A stretch of DNA of 64,000 nt from contig JALJCO010003053.1 of assembly GCA_023101725.1 (NCBI GenBank), positions 62,001 through 126,000 of the forward strand. Reading direction: 5' to 3'. Shown here in pieces: positions 13,801 through 26,495 of the stretch. A program made the position numbers and the translations under genes. Within the stretch, counting starts at the first letter, position 1. Every line of letters begins with the position of its first letter. Under the pieces are notes generated by a model, which saw only the letters and a program-made list of their open reading frames with translations, did no database searches and had not been told where the DNA came from. This DNA is from Atherinomorus stipes (taxonomy: Eukaryota; Chordata; Actinopteri; Atheriniformes; Atherinidae).

Positions 13801-15178
13801 TTGTCTGTTAGAAAATATGATTTAACAATGAAAAATGTATTGGACTTCATGCACTAAATGTAGAGGGGCACCTCATAATTTATAAATATACCAAAGGGGA
13901 TTTTACACTTTAATGTTATGGAGTGCAATTACAGCACCATTAGGAATTTCAACATCACATAACATTACTTATTAGCCAATATAACTTATTTATTATTGTT
14001 TTTAGAGCTAGACTCACTCATTACTTAAAGAAAACAAAAAAGAGCTAATTTACATGCACGTGTGAACAGAGTGGAAAACGAGAGGAAAATGTTCTGCTGG
14101 GTGTGTGTTTTCAGAGCTAGGTGATGCATACATTTGCTCGAGGCTACACATTTTGAACAAGAGCTCAGGGAGAAAAGGAACAGGGTTGAAAAGGGACACA
14201 CTGAGTTTCAGTATCTAAATCTGTAAGTGGACAGACAGATAAAGAGGGCATGAGTGAGGATGTCTCCTACCATTCTGGGAGATGCATATTTCCTCCGCAT
14301 AACTCTGGCTCCATGCTATCCTGTTGACAGAACTAATCTGATGTGATTTGATGGTGCAGCAGCCCCCAAACACGACATCAGTCCCTGCCAGCCTTTTTCC
14401 TTCACACAAGCACAGAGTAACATCCAAAGAGGCACACACACTTAAAGGCATTCAGTTGCAAACAGAAAAATAAACACACCCAGCGATTTGAGAACAAGGA
14501 GGAAGATTAAACTTTGGTGACAAGGATGCCTACCCCTCCCTTCTTCATCATCACCTACTGCTGAGCAACAAAGTGAAGATGGAATATCCCCTCTCGCTCA
14601 CAAGCCCTTTAATGGCACAGAGTGGATTTTAATAAGAAGCAGAGTGGTTAGCAGTGCACACCGTGGTCTTCAATGGGATTAAAAGCCTTTGAATGGTTGA
14701 AGCCATTAAAGTCTAGAGCCTAGAAGTCCTGCAGTGCCTTATGAGCATGTTTATCATAAGGATTAACAAACCCAGAGAACACACTCACCCCAGGAGCGCA
14801 GCCACCTCTACTTGTACTATTATTGTGTTTGGCTGAGTGGCTAATAAGAGTGATTCAGCAGCACTGCAAGGTAAAGCTCTGGTCCCAGTTTGCTAACCAT
14901 CCCCAGTGGATGCACATCAGCAACATCTGCATCCACCAGCTCATCTCAGCGCAATATAACAAGCTTTTTTTCTTGCAGGCTCAGTACATGCTGCCTGATT
15001 CTAATAGCAGAAGCCATGATCATGACAGGGGCAGAGCATAGACCCAGAGGTCATTGCACAGCTTCTGGACAAAGAAAAATCTCCCTTGAGGAAATCTGTG
15101 TATGCCTTTTGAAGTCTGGAGAGATTTCAGGGATTTGATAGTCAGTGTGTTGAGTCATCACTCTAACTCATTTCCTGA

Positions 15179-15382
<204 letters not shown>

Positions 15383-16566
15383 TAGAGTCTCTAGCTGCCA
15401 TAGCTGCCTCTTTGAATCAGATTATGCTCTGTCTTATCTTAGCTTCTATAATTACTGTACTAAAACCCTTAAGCTTCCTGGGAAAGACTGCATTGCATAT
15501 CTGTTATTTCAAACCCTGAATCAAACATATTTATCTGCTGCATTTATCCACATTTATTCAATTTGCTGATTTTATTTATGAGGAACTCCTAAAATCTGAC
15601 TTTTTTTGCCTTTTTTTTTTTTTTAAAGGAAGTTGTTTGTGGAACATTGAATTTCTGAGACGGGTGGGCAGTCCTACCAGTATTGGTTTAATGTCATTTT
15701 TCATTTTACAGTGAGCTCTCTCTAGCCAAACAATATATTGTATGCATGACTAAAAAAGCTGCTGGAGCCTTGAACTCCCCTTTCACCTTATTTTGGGAGT
15801 GAATGAAGTCATACACTGTTCAGAGAGATCATACTGATGTTTTGACTTTTTGTTGTTGTTGTTGCTGTTGGTGGCTTTTTTGTTTTGTTTTTAACCAGAA
15901 AGCTATTAGATCCAGAAAATGAAAATCTATTATCAAGCATAAAATATAACATTACATACAGGGAATATCTTTTTTATTTTCAGATATCAAAGGTTAGCTG
16001 TAAGTTTGTCACAGGGGTAGTTATAGCTCAGAAAGAATGATGTTCTTGGTTCATCATGCCTCTCTGCCTCCCTGACAGGCTTACTTGTTTCACTGAATCT
16101 GCCCGTTTTATCTTTAAGAATAACAAAAGACAGATGTTCCAAACTACCATTCCCCCGAGATGCTTCTCTCTTTAGCTAATTTTAGATTTATTCCCATACC
16201 TTTGCGCAGACGTATGCACTCAGGTGAGGGAAGCCGTTCAGGGATAGCGTCTGTATTTTAGATCAAAGTAGCAGCCACCGCACAGCTTCTGGATCAAACC
16301 CTCAGTTTAACCAAATAAATTGTGAGGATATAAATTCTGACTTTTTTTAAAATGTCCTTTTCAAATTTATGTTTCTTTTTTCATTTTCTAGTGGTTTTTT
16401 TTTTTTACACTCTTTGATTTCTTCAGTCAACTTACAAAGAGATCATTCGTGAGCTTTCATCAATAATAAAGAAGAATGTGGTGCATGATTATGGTGTTTT
16501 TTTGGACTTCTGTTTCTTTAAAAACAGTTTGAAATGTTAAAGAATAACGACCAAACTGTATGTTAA

Positions 16567-18853
16567 AGGAGCCCTATCATGTAAAATGGACTTTTAAGAG
16601 CTTTTCAGCATGTTACTGTGCTATTTCCTCATAAAAAACTTCATTTAAATAATTTTTTTCTTCATTTGTGCATATTTGAGTAATATATATGAATATTCAG
16701 GCCAAGCTGTAGCTTCCTTTTTTTTTAAATTTTTTTTTATTATTATTCTTTTTTTATTTTAGCAGCCATCAGCTAACAGACGTTTGCTCCAGAGTTCAGG
16801 AGAATTTTTTTTTTTTTAAGCTCTAGAGGACGGCAAGTTGGGAAAAATGTGGTTGCGTTCAGCGTGGGAGTTTATTTGTTGTACTGGACGAATCGACTTG
16901 CCAGAAGTGGTTGGATTATAACTTCAGGAGCAGAAAAAAAAAAAAAAAACTCAACTTTGTGTGTGAACTTCACTCCTGACAACTTCACGAATCTCGGGCA
17001 GTAAAGTGCTGTTTTTTTCTCTGGGATTACTGCTAAAACGTGACGCAGTTCCTACTATAAAAACGCGCATGGACAGACAACAGCCCCAGTGAGTGAAATA
17101 CATCTCTCAGCTCAATGCTAACTGTTAGCCTATGATTTGTTCGCTAATTTACTTACTTGTCAGAGGTCTCTGTGGTACTTCTGTGGTACTGCGTGCACTT
17201 CAAACTCCATGTCAGACTTTGGCTTGAGCGCATACAGCTCAATAACAGGCTGGTTTGTTTTATCCCGTCGATCGGAGTCCGATTATCCATCAATGTTTAC
17301 AAATACCGTCCATGTGAGCTGCCGGTGCTACAAACAATTCTGTGACCCTTCAGAATCAGTGTCTCTTCCGGGGCAACTTCATGAATGGGCATAAAACATG
17401 TTGCAATTGGTCGAGAGCTCCGTGGTTCAGTACAGTCAGCCATCTTAATACTGCGTTGACTGATGATGATGACTGATGACTGAGAAAAACTAATATTTAA
17501 CACCAAATTAGTTTCTATAGTAGCGATGGGAACATGTTTAGCTTAAGCCACGTTTCCACCCGTGGGTCTGGGTCGGGTCAGGTCGGGCCAGGCCGGATCG
17601 GGTGGGTTTTGGTACGGATGTGTTGATTTCACGCTGCGTCCCCACAGCAACCTGTACCCTTATTCTGGAGGCGCTGGACAGAGCTGCTACGTGATCGCGT
17701 GACATCATCGCTGTGCAGCGCTGTTTAACCAAAACACCGCGCCACGCATGACAGAAACAAAAAAGGAGTCACCCCGGCTTTGTTTTTACGCTTGGTCACG
17801 CGGGAAGTGAGATTTTTCAACAAATCAATGTATTGCTGTGTGTTAGCTCCGCCTCTTTGGTCCGGATCGGTTAGATCAGTACCCCTACCGAAGGGTACCA
17901 AAAAAGTAGGCCGGGTCGGGTCGGATATAAGGGTACCCGTCCCAGTTTTTATCTGTGGAGACGCAAAAAAACGTGGACCGATCCGGCCCGACCCGACCCA
18001 GACCCGCTGGTGGAAACGGGGCTTTATAGACAAGTTTCACGGACATTTCTGTTTTACTTCCGCAGTCTATCAATTTCTGCCAAGCGCTTCTGGTCGATAA
18101 TATCTGCATTCATTTACACTGAATAGTGATGTCTCTAAAATGGTAACATTCTCATTTATTTCTTCTAAAAGAACATGTTTTATTACTTCCTCACCTGCTA
18201 CGACACTGAACTGGGAGGATAATATGATGAAATGACCTGATGTTACAACTAGCAATATATTTTTGTACTTTGTTGAGTCCTATGGTGATAAACAGGAACG
18301 CCATCAACTTACATAGTGACGCAGTCGGCTGTGTGTTGATAGCGACACGCACTCGGCAGTTTAGTGTCCACGTAGACAAATGTTCAACACCGAGCCAGTG
18401 TCTGGATGATTCCTGGCAGAAGGCTTGAGTGGTGGTTACGGTGGATTTTTAATTTTTTTTGAGTTAGAGAGAATGGAGAGTTTGAGACAGCGGCTGCACC
18501 CGGTGGTCGGTCACGTAGCTGCGTGGCTGCCGTCCTATGGTGAGTTCGCTCAGTTTACAAGCTTCATTTTTAATTGTTTTCACAAGCTGCTGCAGCAACG
18601 TACGGCACAAAATGTCCAAGACCGCTTTTTGGGTTTAACAATATCCACTTTTCAGTCATCGAGTTCGGGAGCTCTTCCTATGTGTGATGTTGATTTGTGT
18701 ATGTCCTCAGTGTAAAATATTCTGTAACCGTGGTAACCGGAAGCCCTTGGCAGACGAGCAGACATGGCGGCTCCCATGGTTTCGGCCGTGAAACTTGTCT
18801 ATAAACGCCTGTATTTGACTTTTGGAACGTTTGAAAAGCATGATACAGCTCCT
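16567..18853. mobile_element. TTAA-flanked DNA element, 2.3 kb
   Basis: The left end is AGGAGCCCTATCATG, and the right end read inward is AGGAGCTGTATCATG. TTAA flanks both ends (16563-16566 and 18854-18857). It has no intact transposase frame. A second element is inserted inside it at 17546-18023. Without that insert it is about 1.8 kb. Confidence 0.65.
17546..18023. mobile_element. Harbinger-like MITE with TTA target duplication
   Basis: The terminal inverted repeats are about 34 bp: the left begins AGCCACGTTTCCACCCGTGG and the right, read inward, AGCCCCGTTTCCACCAGCGG. Both continue into GGGTCTGGGTCGGGTC. A direct TTA lies outside each end (17543-17545 and 18024-18026), the PIF/Harbinger-type target. 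It is 478 bp, GC-rich compared with its surroundings, and has no real coding sequence. It sits inside the 16567-18853 element, so it is the younger of the two. Confidence 0.8.
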
Positions 18854-21063
18854 TTAAGTTCCTCATCATAAATACTAGTTGATTAGCAATGAAACCTTTT
18901 AGAGAAGTTGAAAATGTTTATTAGGGTAGGATTATATGAAATGTATTACTATGAATGTAAACATATTTATTGTTAGATGGGTAGGCTGTTTGATTGTGAA
19001 ATCCTTAACAAACCTTTATCGCATCACTAATATTAATACATACTGTATCTCTTACTGACAACTGGATGTTTTGTTTTGCAGCTATTTAATATGTAGCAAG
19101 AACCTTGGTCTAATTATTATACTTTTATTTTGTTTATACGTACATGTATTTTAATTTTGTTTTTTTGTTTGTTTTTTGGGGGGGTCAGATGTATTTTTCT
19201 GCTGCTGGTCTTGTCATTCATGTTGTATAACTTGTCCTCCTTTCGTTGCTCCTTATGATTCTCCACTTTTTTTCCTCTACAGAGGCTGTAAGATGTTTTC
19301 TGTTATACTTCTTTACGGGTGAAGAAGCTTGTTGTCCAGTTTTAGTATTTTGGCTTTGATTGTACAGTTGTCATTGATGTTGTTTTCTATCTTTTGTGTC
19401 TTTGTGTCTTTGTCTTATTTACTCCCCTCCCTTTTTTGTTCTTTATGTCAGGTCTAATATCAGTGTCATTGCTGTCAATATGTCAGCAATATGCACATTA
19501 AAAAGTAATGTTTAAGTGTTGTTGTCAGGTTTCTCTTAGAACGATTAGTCTCAGATTTCTGAATCACTTTTCATTTTGTGCAATGGGGTGTGATATTTTA
19601 CAAAAGTTCCACCTTTAAAGGTTTAATATCATGTGTGAGAAACATTTGGATTACATTTCTTTATCTACATTCCAACAAGGATAAAATATTCTCAAAGACA
19701 CAATGAAACTGCACATAGAGAGCAGATTCTGAAATAACAGCATGATAGACACTGGAATGACAACACAAAGTGCAGCAGGTTTGATTTGTTCTGCAAAGAG
19801 CATTTCTCTGAATATATTTTCCTCTCAACACTCCCACAGTAGTAAAGAAATGTTTGCAATATATACTTAATATCAAACAGTTATTTTAACTAAATATAAC
19901 GTTAACCTTTGTTTTTCTTTTTTTGATAGTGCTTTAATTCCCTGAGTTCCATTTCTCAGTTTTCCATGCCAAGTTTCTTTTTACAAGCTGATTTCATGCA
20001 TGTCTAATTAGATTATATTGTGGGTATTTGTTCTTGTCATATTGTTGCAGTGCAGTCATGTTTCTAGAACTTTAACTGGCCTTTTCCACCCCCAAAGCCT
20101 CTGTATTGTATCAAATGATGGTCTGTAAAAGACCTCTGAGATGTGATGAATAAATAATGTTCTTGCTTAACATTTCAGTGAGAGGGATGAAGCCTCTTAT
20201 TAACATAAGAGGGAGTTTGTTTTGTTTCACACAGTAAACGGTGTCTAATTAATTGTATTACGTAGAAGAATGACTCTCAGTGTGACAGAATAACAAATAC
20301 ATCACTCTGAATTTATTCAGGCCTGTAGGGCAGGCACCTGTCTGATAGCGAGCTTCTGTTTTGCTCACATTACCTGGTTGACAAAGAGGTTCTTAGAATT
20401 GACAGACTCACTAACAGCTGTTTTGACTCTCATTAAAATTATTATAGGACCTCTTCATCTCTCTTTTTTTCCTTACAGTAGCTGCCCTGCTATCTTGCTG
20501 GGTCATTGTCTCTTACCTTTTCAGGAGGGCACTAATAAAATTGCTATCTGTCTCAGCTTTTCTGCTGTGGAAATGAGTTTGAAAGCAATTTGGACGTGTC
20601 ACCCTCAGGAGAGAGTTGATATTGATTTGCCATGAACCACCACCAAGATCTAAAGGAAAAGGAGCAATTTATCTACAAATGAGAAAACTCGCACAGAAAT
20701 CACATTTTTCTAAATAGCTGACCTACTTTCTGTCATGCAAACCTCCAGTGTCTAATGCTCTGACTGCCCATTCTCAGGGCTCTGTTTTAGGCTTGTGCCA
20801 AAATGTCTGCTTGCTCCAAACGTTTGCATATTGAAAAGTATGTTTTTCCCTGCCAGCTATTCTGCACTGAACTTACGCTGAATGAAATGGCCAACTGCTA
20901 TTAGTTTTGCCCTAAGTAATTGGATGTACATGTGGGTGTGTGAGCTGTCAGGCTGCTCATTGACCTTTAATGTGCAATCAGCACCCTTATTTGAAAGAGA
21001 GCAAGCCAGAGCGTGTTCCAGTGTGCTCACCCTAACTCACCCTATCTCCTCTGTTTCATCTAG

Positions 21064-21282
21064 AATGACACATGGGGACAGCAGTACTCCTACGCACTTT
21101 TCAAAGCTATGAGCCACATGCTGTGTATTGGGTATGGCATGTACCCCCCTGTGGGAATGACAGACGTGTGGCTGACCATCCTTAGCATGATTGTGGGTGC
21201 TACTTGCTACGCCATGTTTGTGGGCCACGCCACCGCGTTAATCCAATCTCTGGACTCATCTCGACGGCAGTACCAGGAGAAG
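21064..21282 (+). CDS. hcn4: HCN channel exon 4: pore helix, GYG filter, S6
   Basis: This internal exon of 219 bp encodes 73 residues in phase 0, from [10 protein letters not shown] to SSRRQYQEK. It contains the N-glycosylation sequon N-D-T at its start (the conserved turret asparagine of HCN channels), the pore helix [10 protein letters not shown], the selectivity filter CIGYG, S6 ([17 protein letters not shown]) and the start of the C-linker ([16 protein letters not shown]). The length matches vertebrate HCN exon 4. The acceptor is TAG at 21061-21063 and the donor GTGAGT at 21283. The residues directly after GYG are M-Y-P-P, whereas the mammalian paralogs have R/A/Q-Q-A-P. I recall PP at this position in invertebrate HCN channels. 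The rest is strictly conserved, so the exon looks functional. Confidence 0.96.
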
Positions 21283-22067
21283 GTGAGTCGAGTACTTTTA
21301 CTGATGACTGTGTTGTCTCAAGACATCACAGGGGTGGTGAGGGAGGATGCAAGGTTGTCCTAGGCATAAAGCTTGGTTTTGCTTGGTCACTCCAAAATTG
21401 AATTTCATTGATTTTTGCACAGGTGATGAACTCAGATACACTTCTAGTTATGGTAGTTCCTTTCTCTCTCTTCTAGAAAGAGAAAACAAGCACCATCTGG
21501 GTCTTCAGAATCACTGGATTGAAAAGTCACATTCAGTCAGACCTCCCACAGAGAAAATTAACACAACTGTACCAACTTCTACCCAGTTTACATGGAGATT
21601 GTCAATTCTTTGGAGACTGTAATGCTGTGCTAGATCTCAACCATTTAAGCTTAAGCATCATGAATCTGTACCATATTTGTGCTGCATGAAAGCCATTGCT
21701 TGATGATAAGAATACTTCCTTGTGTGCTTATTCCACCTATCTGCCAACATCTAGCACATCACACTCTGCTTTGTTTTGATATATTTTACTACACAGAACA
21801 AGGAATATTACCAATTTAAAACAAGCATGTATGCATTTGCAGGATTCTTTTAAAATGTGACATGGAAACAAAGAAAATAAATATAGAGACAAACAGAAAA
21901 ACCTTTCATAACATTCAAAGCCATTTGTATTTCACTTGTTGCAGCTATTGAATAATGATTTCTGCACAGTGCCATGTGCCACTGTGTGAATGGCAAAGAA
22001 GACCTGCAGCTAGCATAAAGAACATTTCACAGAATGTGACAACTGCACATAAATTAGTAAGTTGATC

Positions 22068-22740
22068 CATGGAGCACCTTTCCTTTCACAGATAAAAAAA
22101 AAAAGTCACAAAGTGCTTTACATTACAAAACAATACCATAAGACAAAAAATACATAAAAAGACTTTAAAAATGAATACGTGGAAACGCAGTCATAAAACT
22201 TTCATTTAACTAAAAGTGTGCTTGAATAAAGAAGCCTTCAACTGCTTTTTGATAACATCAAGAGTCTAAGTACCTTAAAAAGAAAGGCAGAACTTTCCGG
22301 AGTTCGGGTACCACAACAACTACGATAACCATCGTCCTGATGGTCAGAGAGCAGGGGCAGGTGAGTGTGGGTGAAGAGGGTTAAAGTAATTGGAAGCCTT
22401 ATTAAGTACATTTGGAACAGACTTTGAAAATTAATTCTAACCTAGACAGGCAGGCAGTGGAGAAACGCTAAATCCGGAGTAACATGTTCATGTATAAGAG
22501 TAAGTTAAAAGCCAGTCAGCTCCATTCTGTACAGCCTGGAGACAATCAAGCTCCTTCTTATTTAAAAAAGTAAAAAGATGTTAAAGTAATCGAAGGGACA
22601 AGAAATAAAGACATGAATCACCATCTCAAGGTTAGCCTTTACTTTTTGTCTGGAAGTCTTTTGATATTAGACAGTTTAGCAATGCAGAAACAGCTAAAAC
22701 ACTGTCAGGTTTCTAAGTGTTAAAGGTATGCCATGTTTTT
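22068..22740 (-). mobile_element. decayed retroposon, reverse orientation
   Basis: CACAAAGTGCTTTACATTAC and the following GGCAGAACTTTCCGGAGTTC, GATGGTCAGAGAGCAGG style segments resemble the reversed 3' region of fish LINEs, as also found at 23101 and 26090. No open frame survives and the boundaries are approximate. Confidence 0.35.
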
Positions 22741-23100
22741 TTTATATATATCTTTTCTTGCATTACAATTCAGAAAGGGAATACAGATTATAGGTTTCCC
22801 TTGTTAATGGTTTTCACCTCATGCTAGTGGAAATGAACATTATTACATGTGCCTTTATAAGCAAAGACAAACAGCCTTGTTTTCCGGTTTGTGTAAATGT
22901 TCTCCTAACCTAACAGCTTTCTAATTTATATGAAGTTTTATGTTGAAATTATAAATACTGAAATTGCAGTGGCTTAAGTTTCATTCCAAGCATGTCTCAA
23001 CCTTTCATCTAGCATGTGGTGTTGTGGTTTGCTTTTGTTATATATATAATGACACAGTGAAATATGCAATGCATTGTTGTTTATCTGAGGTTTCATTGAG

Positions 23101-24440
23101 ACAAGGCAAGGCAAGTTTATTTGCATAGCACATTTCATGTACAAGACAATTCAATGTGCTTTACATAAAACATTATAAGCATTACAGCGGGGTGCAAAAG
23201 GAAAAAAATAAGAACAAGAAAGTAGAAGCATGATTTAAAATGAAAAACATTAAAAACATTTAAGATTAAGAAGAGAGAATATAGAGCCGTGCGAATCTTA
23301 ACTTGCAGCTGAGAACAGGTGGGTCTTTGACCTGGTTTTAAATAAACTAAGAGTTAAAAAAAAACAAAAAACTAAGTGTTTCAGCCAATCTGAGACTTTC
23401 TGGGAGTTTGTTCCAGACACGTGGAGCATAGAAGCTGAACGCAGCTTCTCCATATCTGGTTCGGAGTCTGGGAACTGATAAAAGACCGGATCCAGATGAC
23501 CTGAGGGGTCTAGTAGGTTCATACTGGGTCAAGAGGTCACTGATGTATATTGGGCCTAAACCATTCAAAGCTTTATAGACCAGCAAAAGAACTTTAAAGT
23601 CTATTCTCTGACTGACTGGCAGCCAGTGTAAAGACCTCAGAACATCTTGCGTCTTGCGGTTCTTTGCTAGTAATGTGATAAAACTGTGTCATGGTGTTTA
23701 GACTTGGTGGACACAGTGCATGACCTGAACCTGTTGTTGATGAACCAACTGCTTGTCTAATATCTTGGATTTTGTCTTTGAAGAATTTGGCAAAGTCATT
23801 GCAGGCTTTGGTGGAATAAAGTTTAGGTGCTACTGACACAGGAGGGTTTGTTAGCCTGTCGACTGTAGCAAATAAGGCCCGAGCATTATGACCGTTTTTA
23901 GTGATGATGTCAGAGAAATATGAATTCCTTGCATTCCTCAGCTGTAGATTATAAAAGTGAAGTTTCTCGATGTCAATGAACCTGAAGTTTTGTTTTTCTT
24001 CATCTGCGCTTGGCTTTCCGACACTCTCTCTTTTCAGTTTTCACCAGTGTTGAATTTCTCCATGGAGACTTTTTCCTTCCAGAGATAACCTTCACCTTAA
24101 TGGGAGCAATAGAATCCATCACACTCAGCATGTTAGCATTAAAGCTAGTGACCAGCTCATTGATTGAAGCCCCCGACAGGGCAGGTGTTAGAGAGAAGAC
24201 CTGGTTAAAAATCTCACTGGTACTTTCAATTATACACAGTTTTGTTATCACCTCCTTTGAGACATTTGTGTGCACCGAGATAGTACTCTCAAAGAAAACA
24301 CAGGAGTGATCCGACAGCCCCACATCACACACCGTAACCTTAGAAATGTCCAAACCCTTCAAGATGAGTAGTTCTAAAGTGTGTCCTTAATTGTGTGTGG
24401 GCTCTGTCACATGCTGAGTCAACCCGAAGTTGTCCAGTGT
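23101..24440 (-). pseudogene. L2-type LINE copy lacking its RT core
   Basis: On the minus strand, bases 24400 down to 24000 translate to the end of an AP-type endonuclease and the linker after it (GLDISKVTVCDVGLSDHSCV, with the SDH motif; then SGRRKKSP-like KKSPWRNSTLVKTEKRECRK). Bases 23839-23700 continue the linker (KACNDFAKFFKDKIQDIR). At about 23690 the sequence jumps straight to the C-terminal region (LHWLPVSQRIDFKVLL frame, then ALNGLGPIYISDLLTQYEPT, VPRLRTRYGEAAFSFYAPRV). Several hundred residues that should hold the reverse-transcriptase core are missing. The 3' tail at 23101-23160 ends in the GCCTTGCCTTG motif read on the minus strand. It is a dead copy. L2/CR1-type assignment is by motif memory. 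Confidence 0.75.
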
Positions 24441-24455
24441 TACTCAGGCCTTTAG

Positions 24456-24480
24456 TCCCTTTGTCCTGAGGACAAAGGGA
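24456..24480. repeat. 25 bp palindrome
   Basis: Perfect 12-base arms (TCCCTTTGTCCT and its complement) surround a single central G. It lies just beyond the recognisable end of the LINE copy. Confidence 0.8.
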
Positions 24481-26089
24481 CCAAACTGAAGCAAACTAAA
24501 CCAAACTGAAGACCAGATCTTTATTTATTAGAATCAAAAGGTTCTTCCTTTACATAGATGTCTGTGTTGGGGTTTGGCTTCACGGTTGTGTGCATTAAGG
24601 TCATCAAGGTCTCCAACTTCCTCGTTTGGGGAAAGGCAAGCTCTGATGGCTGGCTGTGAACCCCGAGTCACGTTCCACAATGCCGTGCCCTCTGTGGGCC
24701 CAGCATGGGTGATAATGAGCTGAGCTGCTAAGCTGCCTCAGTGCCCACCGTCTGTAGCGAAGAGTTGACGAGAGTGGACGACCTCCAGAGAATAGAAGTA
24801 GAGGCTTGAGAGATCACACCTAAATGAAAGAGGGAGAGTGGGAGTGAAAGAGGGCAGGGACAAGAGCTGGGCAGACTGGCAGAGGGACAGATTAGCTGAT
24901 GTAATTGGTGTGTGGTGATACATCTTCAAAAGGAGAAAGCCCACCAGGTAGATAATTAACTCATAAAACTAGGGGGTGTGTAAAATACAATCTAATTTTT
25001 TTTTTCCTTTTCTTTTTTTGGGGGGGGGCACAAATTTTCAAAAGCTACAAATGCAAAGAGTCCTAAAAGTAAAGCACTTAGGCAGGTTTGTATGTAATAC
25101 TCCTGATCTCAGTAGCAGTTTAATGAGATGGGTGTGAACCAGCCACAGCTCAACTCACAACACGTCTGCTGCTCTGCGTAGAGGAGCCAAGCTGCCAAGT
25201 TAATCGAACAGCTGGCCTGTCTCAGCACCAGTCAGCATGTGCTACCAAAGCAATTGGCTGCCATTTCTGGGATCACCCCCAAAGACACCTTAGAATCCCC
25301 CAGCCAGCTGAGAGGCGCCCCCGTGCTCCACTCTCCCAGCGTCTGTCTGCTGAGAGGTTATTACCACACACTGCAATTAATTTTTAAGAATGTGGATTCT
25401 TTCATTTATCTTTCTACAAGGCTCAGCGGTAAAACCCACTCGGGGTCCACCATCACTTAGTCACAGTTAGCTGGCTTGTCCGCTACACTTTACCTCCCAC
25501 CCTTTGCTCGTCAAGGTCAGTTCCTTCACAGGCATACGCCTTTTTTTCTTGCGTTTTCCCTATTGGCCCTTGCAAGAAGTGTGACAGTGGGATATAGTTC
25601 CTGAAGATTTCCCTTTGACCAATGCAAGTAATCCATGTGATCAAGAAGTGGACAATCCCTGTTGTTCTTTGAAGACAGGTGGCTGTTTTTCGATGGTCAC
25701 CGGGCTGCCGTGACAGGGACAGCTGCTCTTGTCTGCAGGGATTCAAGTAGCACAGAAATCTGTCAAATGGGCTGCCACCACAGAGGCCAACAGTCATTCT
25801 GCCACTATATACAAGATTACAATGCAAATCTGTTTGCTAGACTGAGTGAGCCCACACCAAATCATTACCATAAACAGAAAAGAGGAATGATTGGATTTTG
25901 GCATGTAATCATTTGATCTTTCATGCATGATGTGATGATGCAAAAACAACAGAAATAAGGTGAAGATAAAATACTTATCACAACAGTGAACACTGGTATA
26001 TCAGATTTATAGCCTAAGAAAACATTTTATTACTACAGATACTATCTCACTTTAAAGATCCAGTTGTGGATACCTTTGCTACACCTTCA

Positions 26090-26490
26090 TTTCTTTTCAT
26101 TTATTTATATGACACATTTTTACATCCAACTTGATGCTCACTGTGCTGCACATAGCAGGAGATCAAACGCTAAAACTTAAGACATAATTAAAAATTAATA
26201 AGAGCAATAAGAAGAACAATAAAACAAAATTTTAGAAGGAAGGAAGAAGAAGGAAAGACCTGTGCCAAAAGATGGGCATTGAGCATTGCTTTGAAAGACA
26301 TAAAAGACTGTGTTGACCTGAGTTCAAGGTGAGTTCAAGTGTATTCCAGAGAGAGCAATGGAGAAGGCCCTGGCACCCCTGGAATTGCATGTGTGTCTTG
26401 GTACTTTCCGGGGGAATAAAGAGGATGATCTAAGAGACCTGGTAGGGACATGGCGAGACAATTCAGAGAGGTAACTGGGAGCAGTATGTA
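26090..26490 (-). pseudogene. LINE 3' fragment, truncated by Tc1
   Basis: On the minus strand this reads PSYLSELSRHVPTRSLRSSS, then VPRHTCNSRGARAFSIA, which is the usual C-terminal end of fish L2-like LINE polyproteins. It is followed by a 3' UTR with CTGTGCTGCACATAGCAGG on the plus strand. The 5' side stops at the Tc1 insertion near 26490. A 26 bp piece of the same sequence (26459-26484) recurs inverted at 28020-28045, on the other side of the Tc1 element. Confidence 0.6.
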
Positions 26491-26495
26491 TACAG

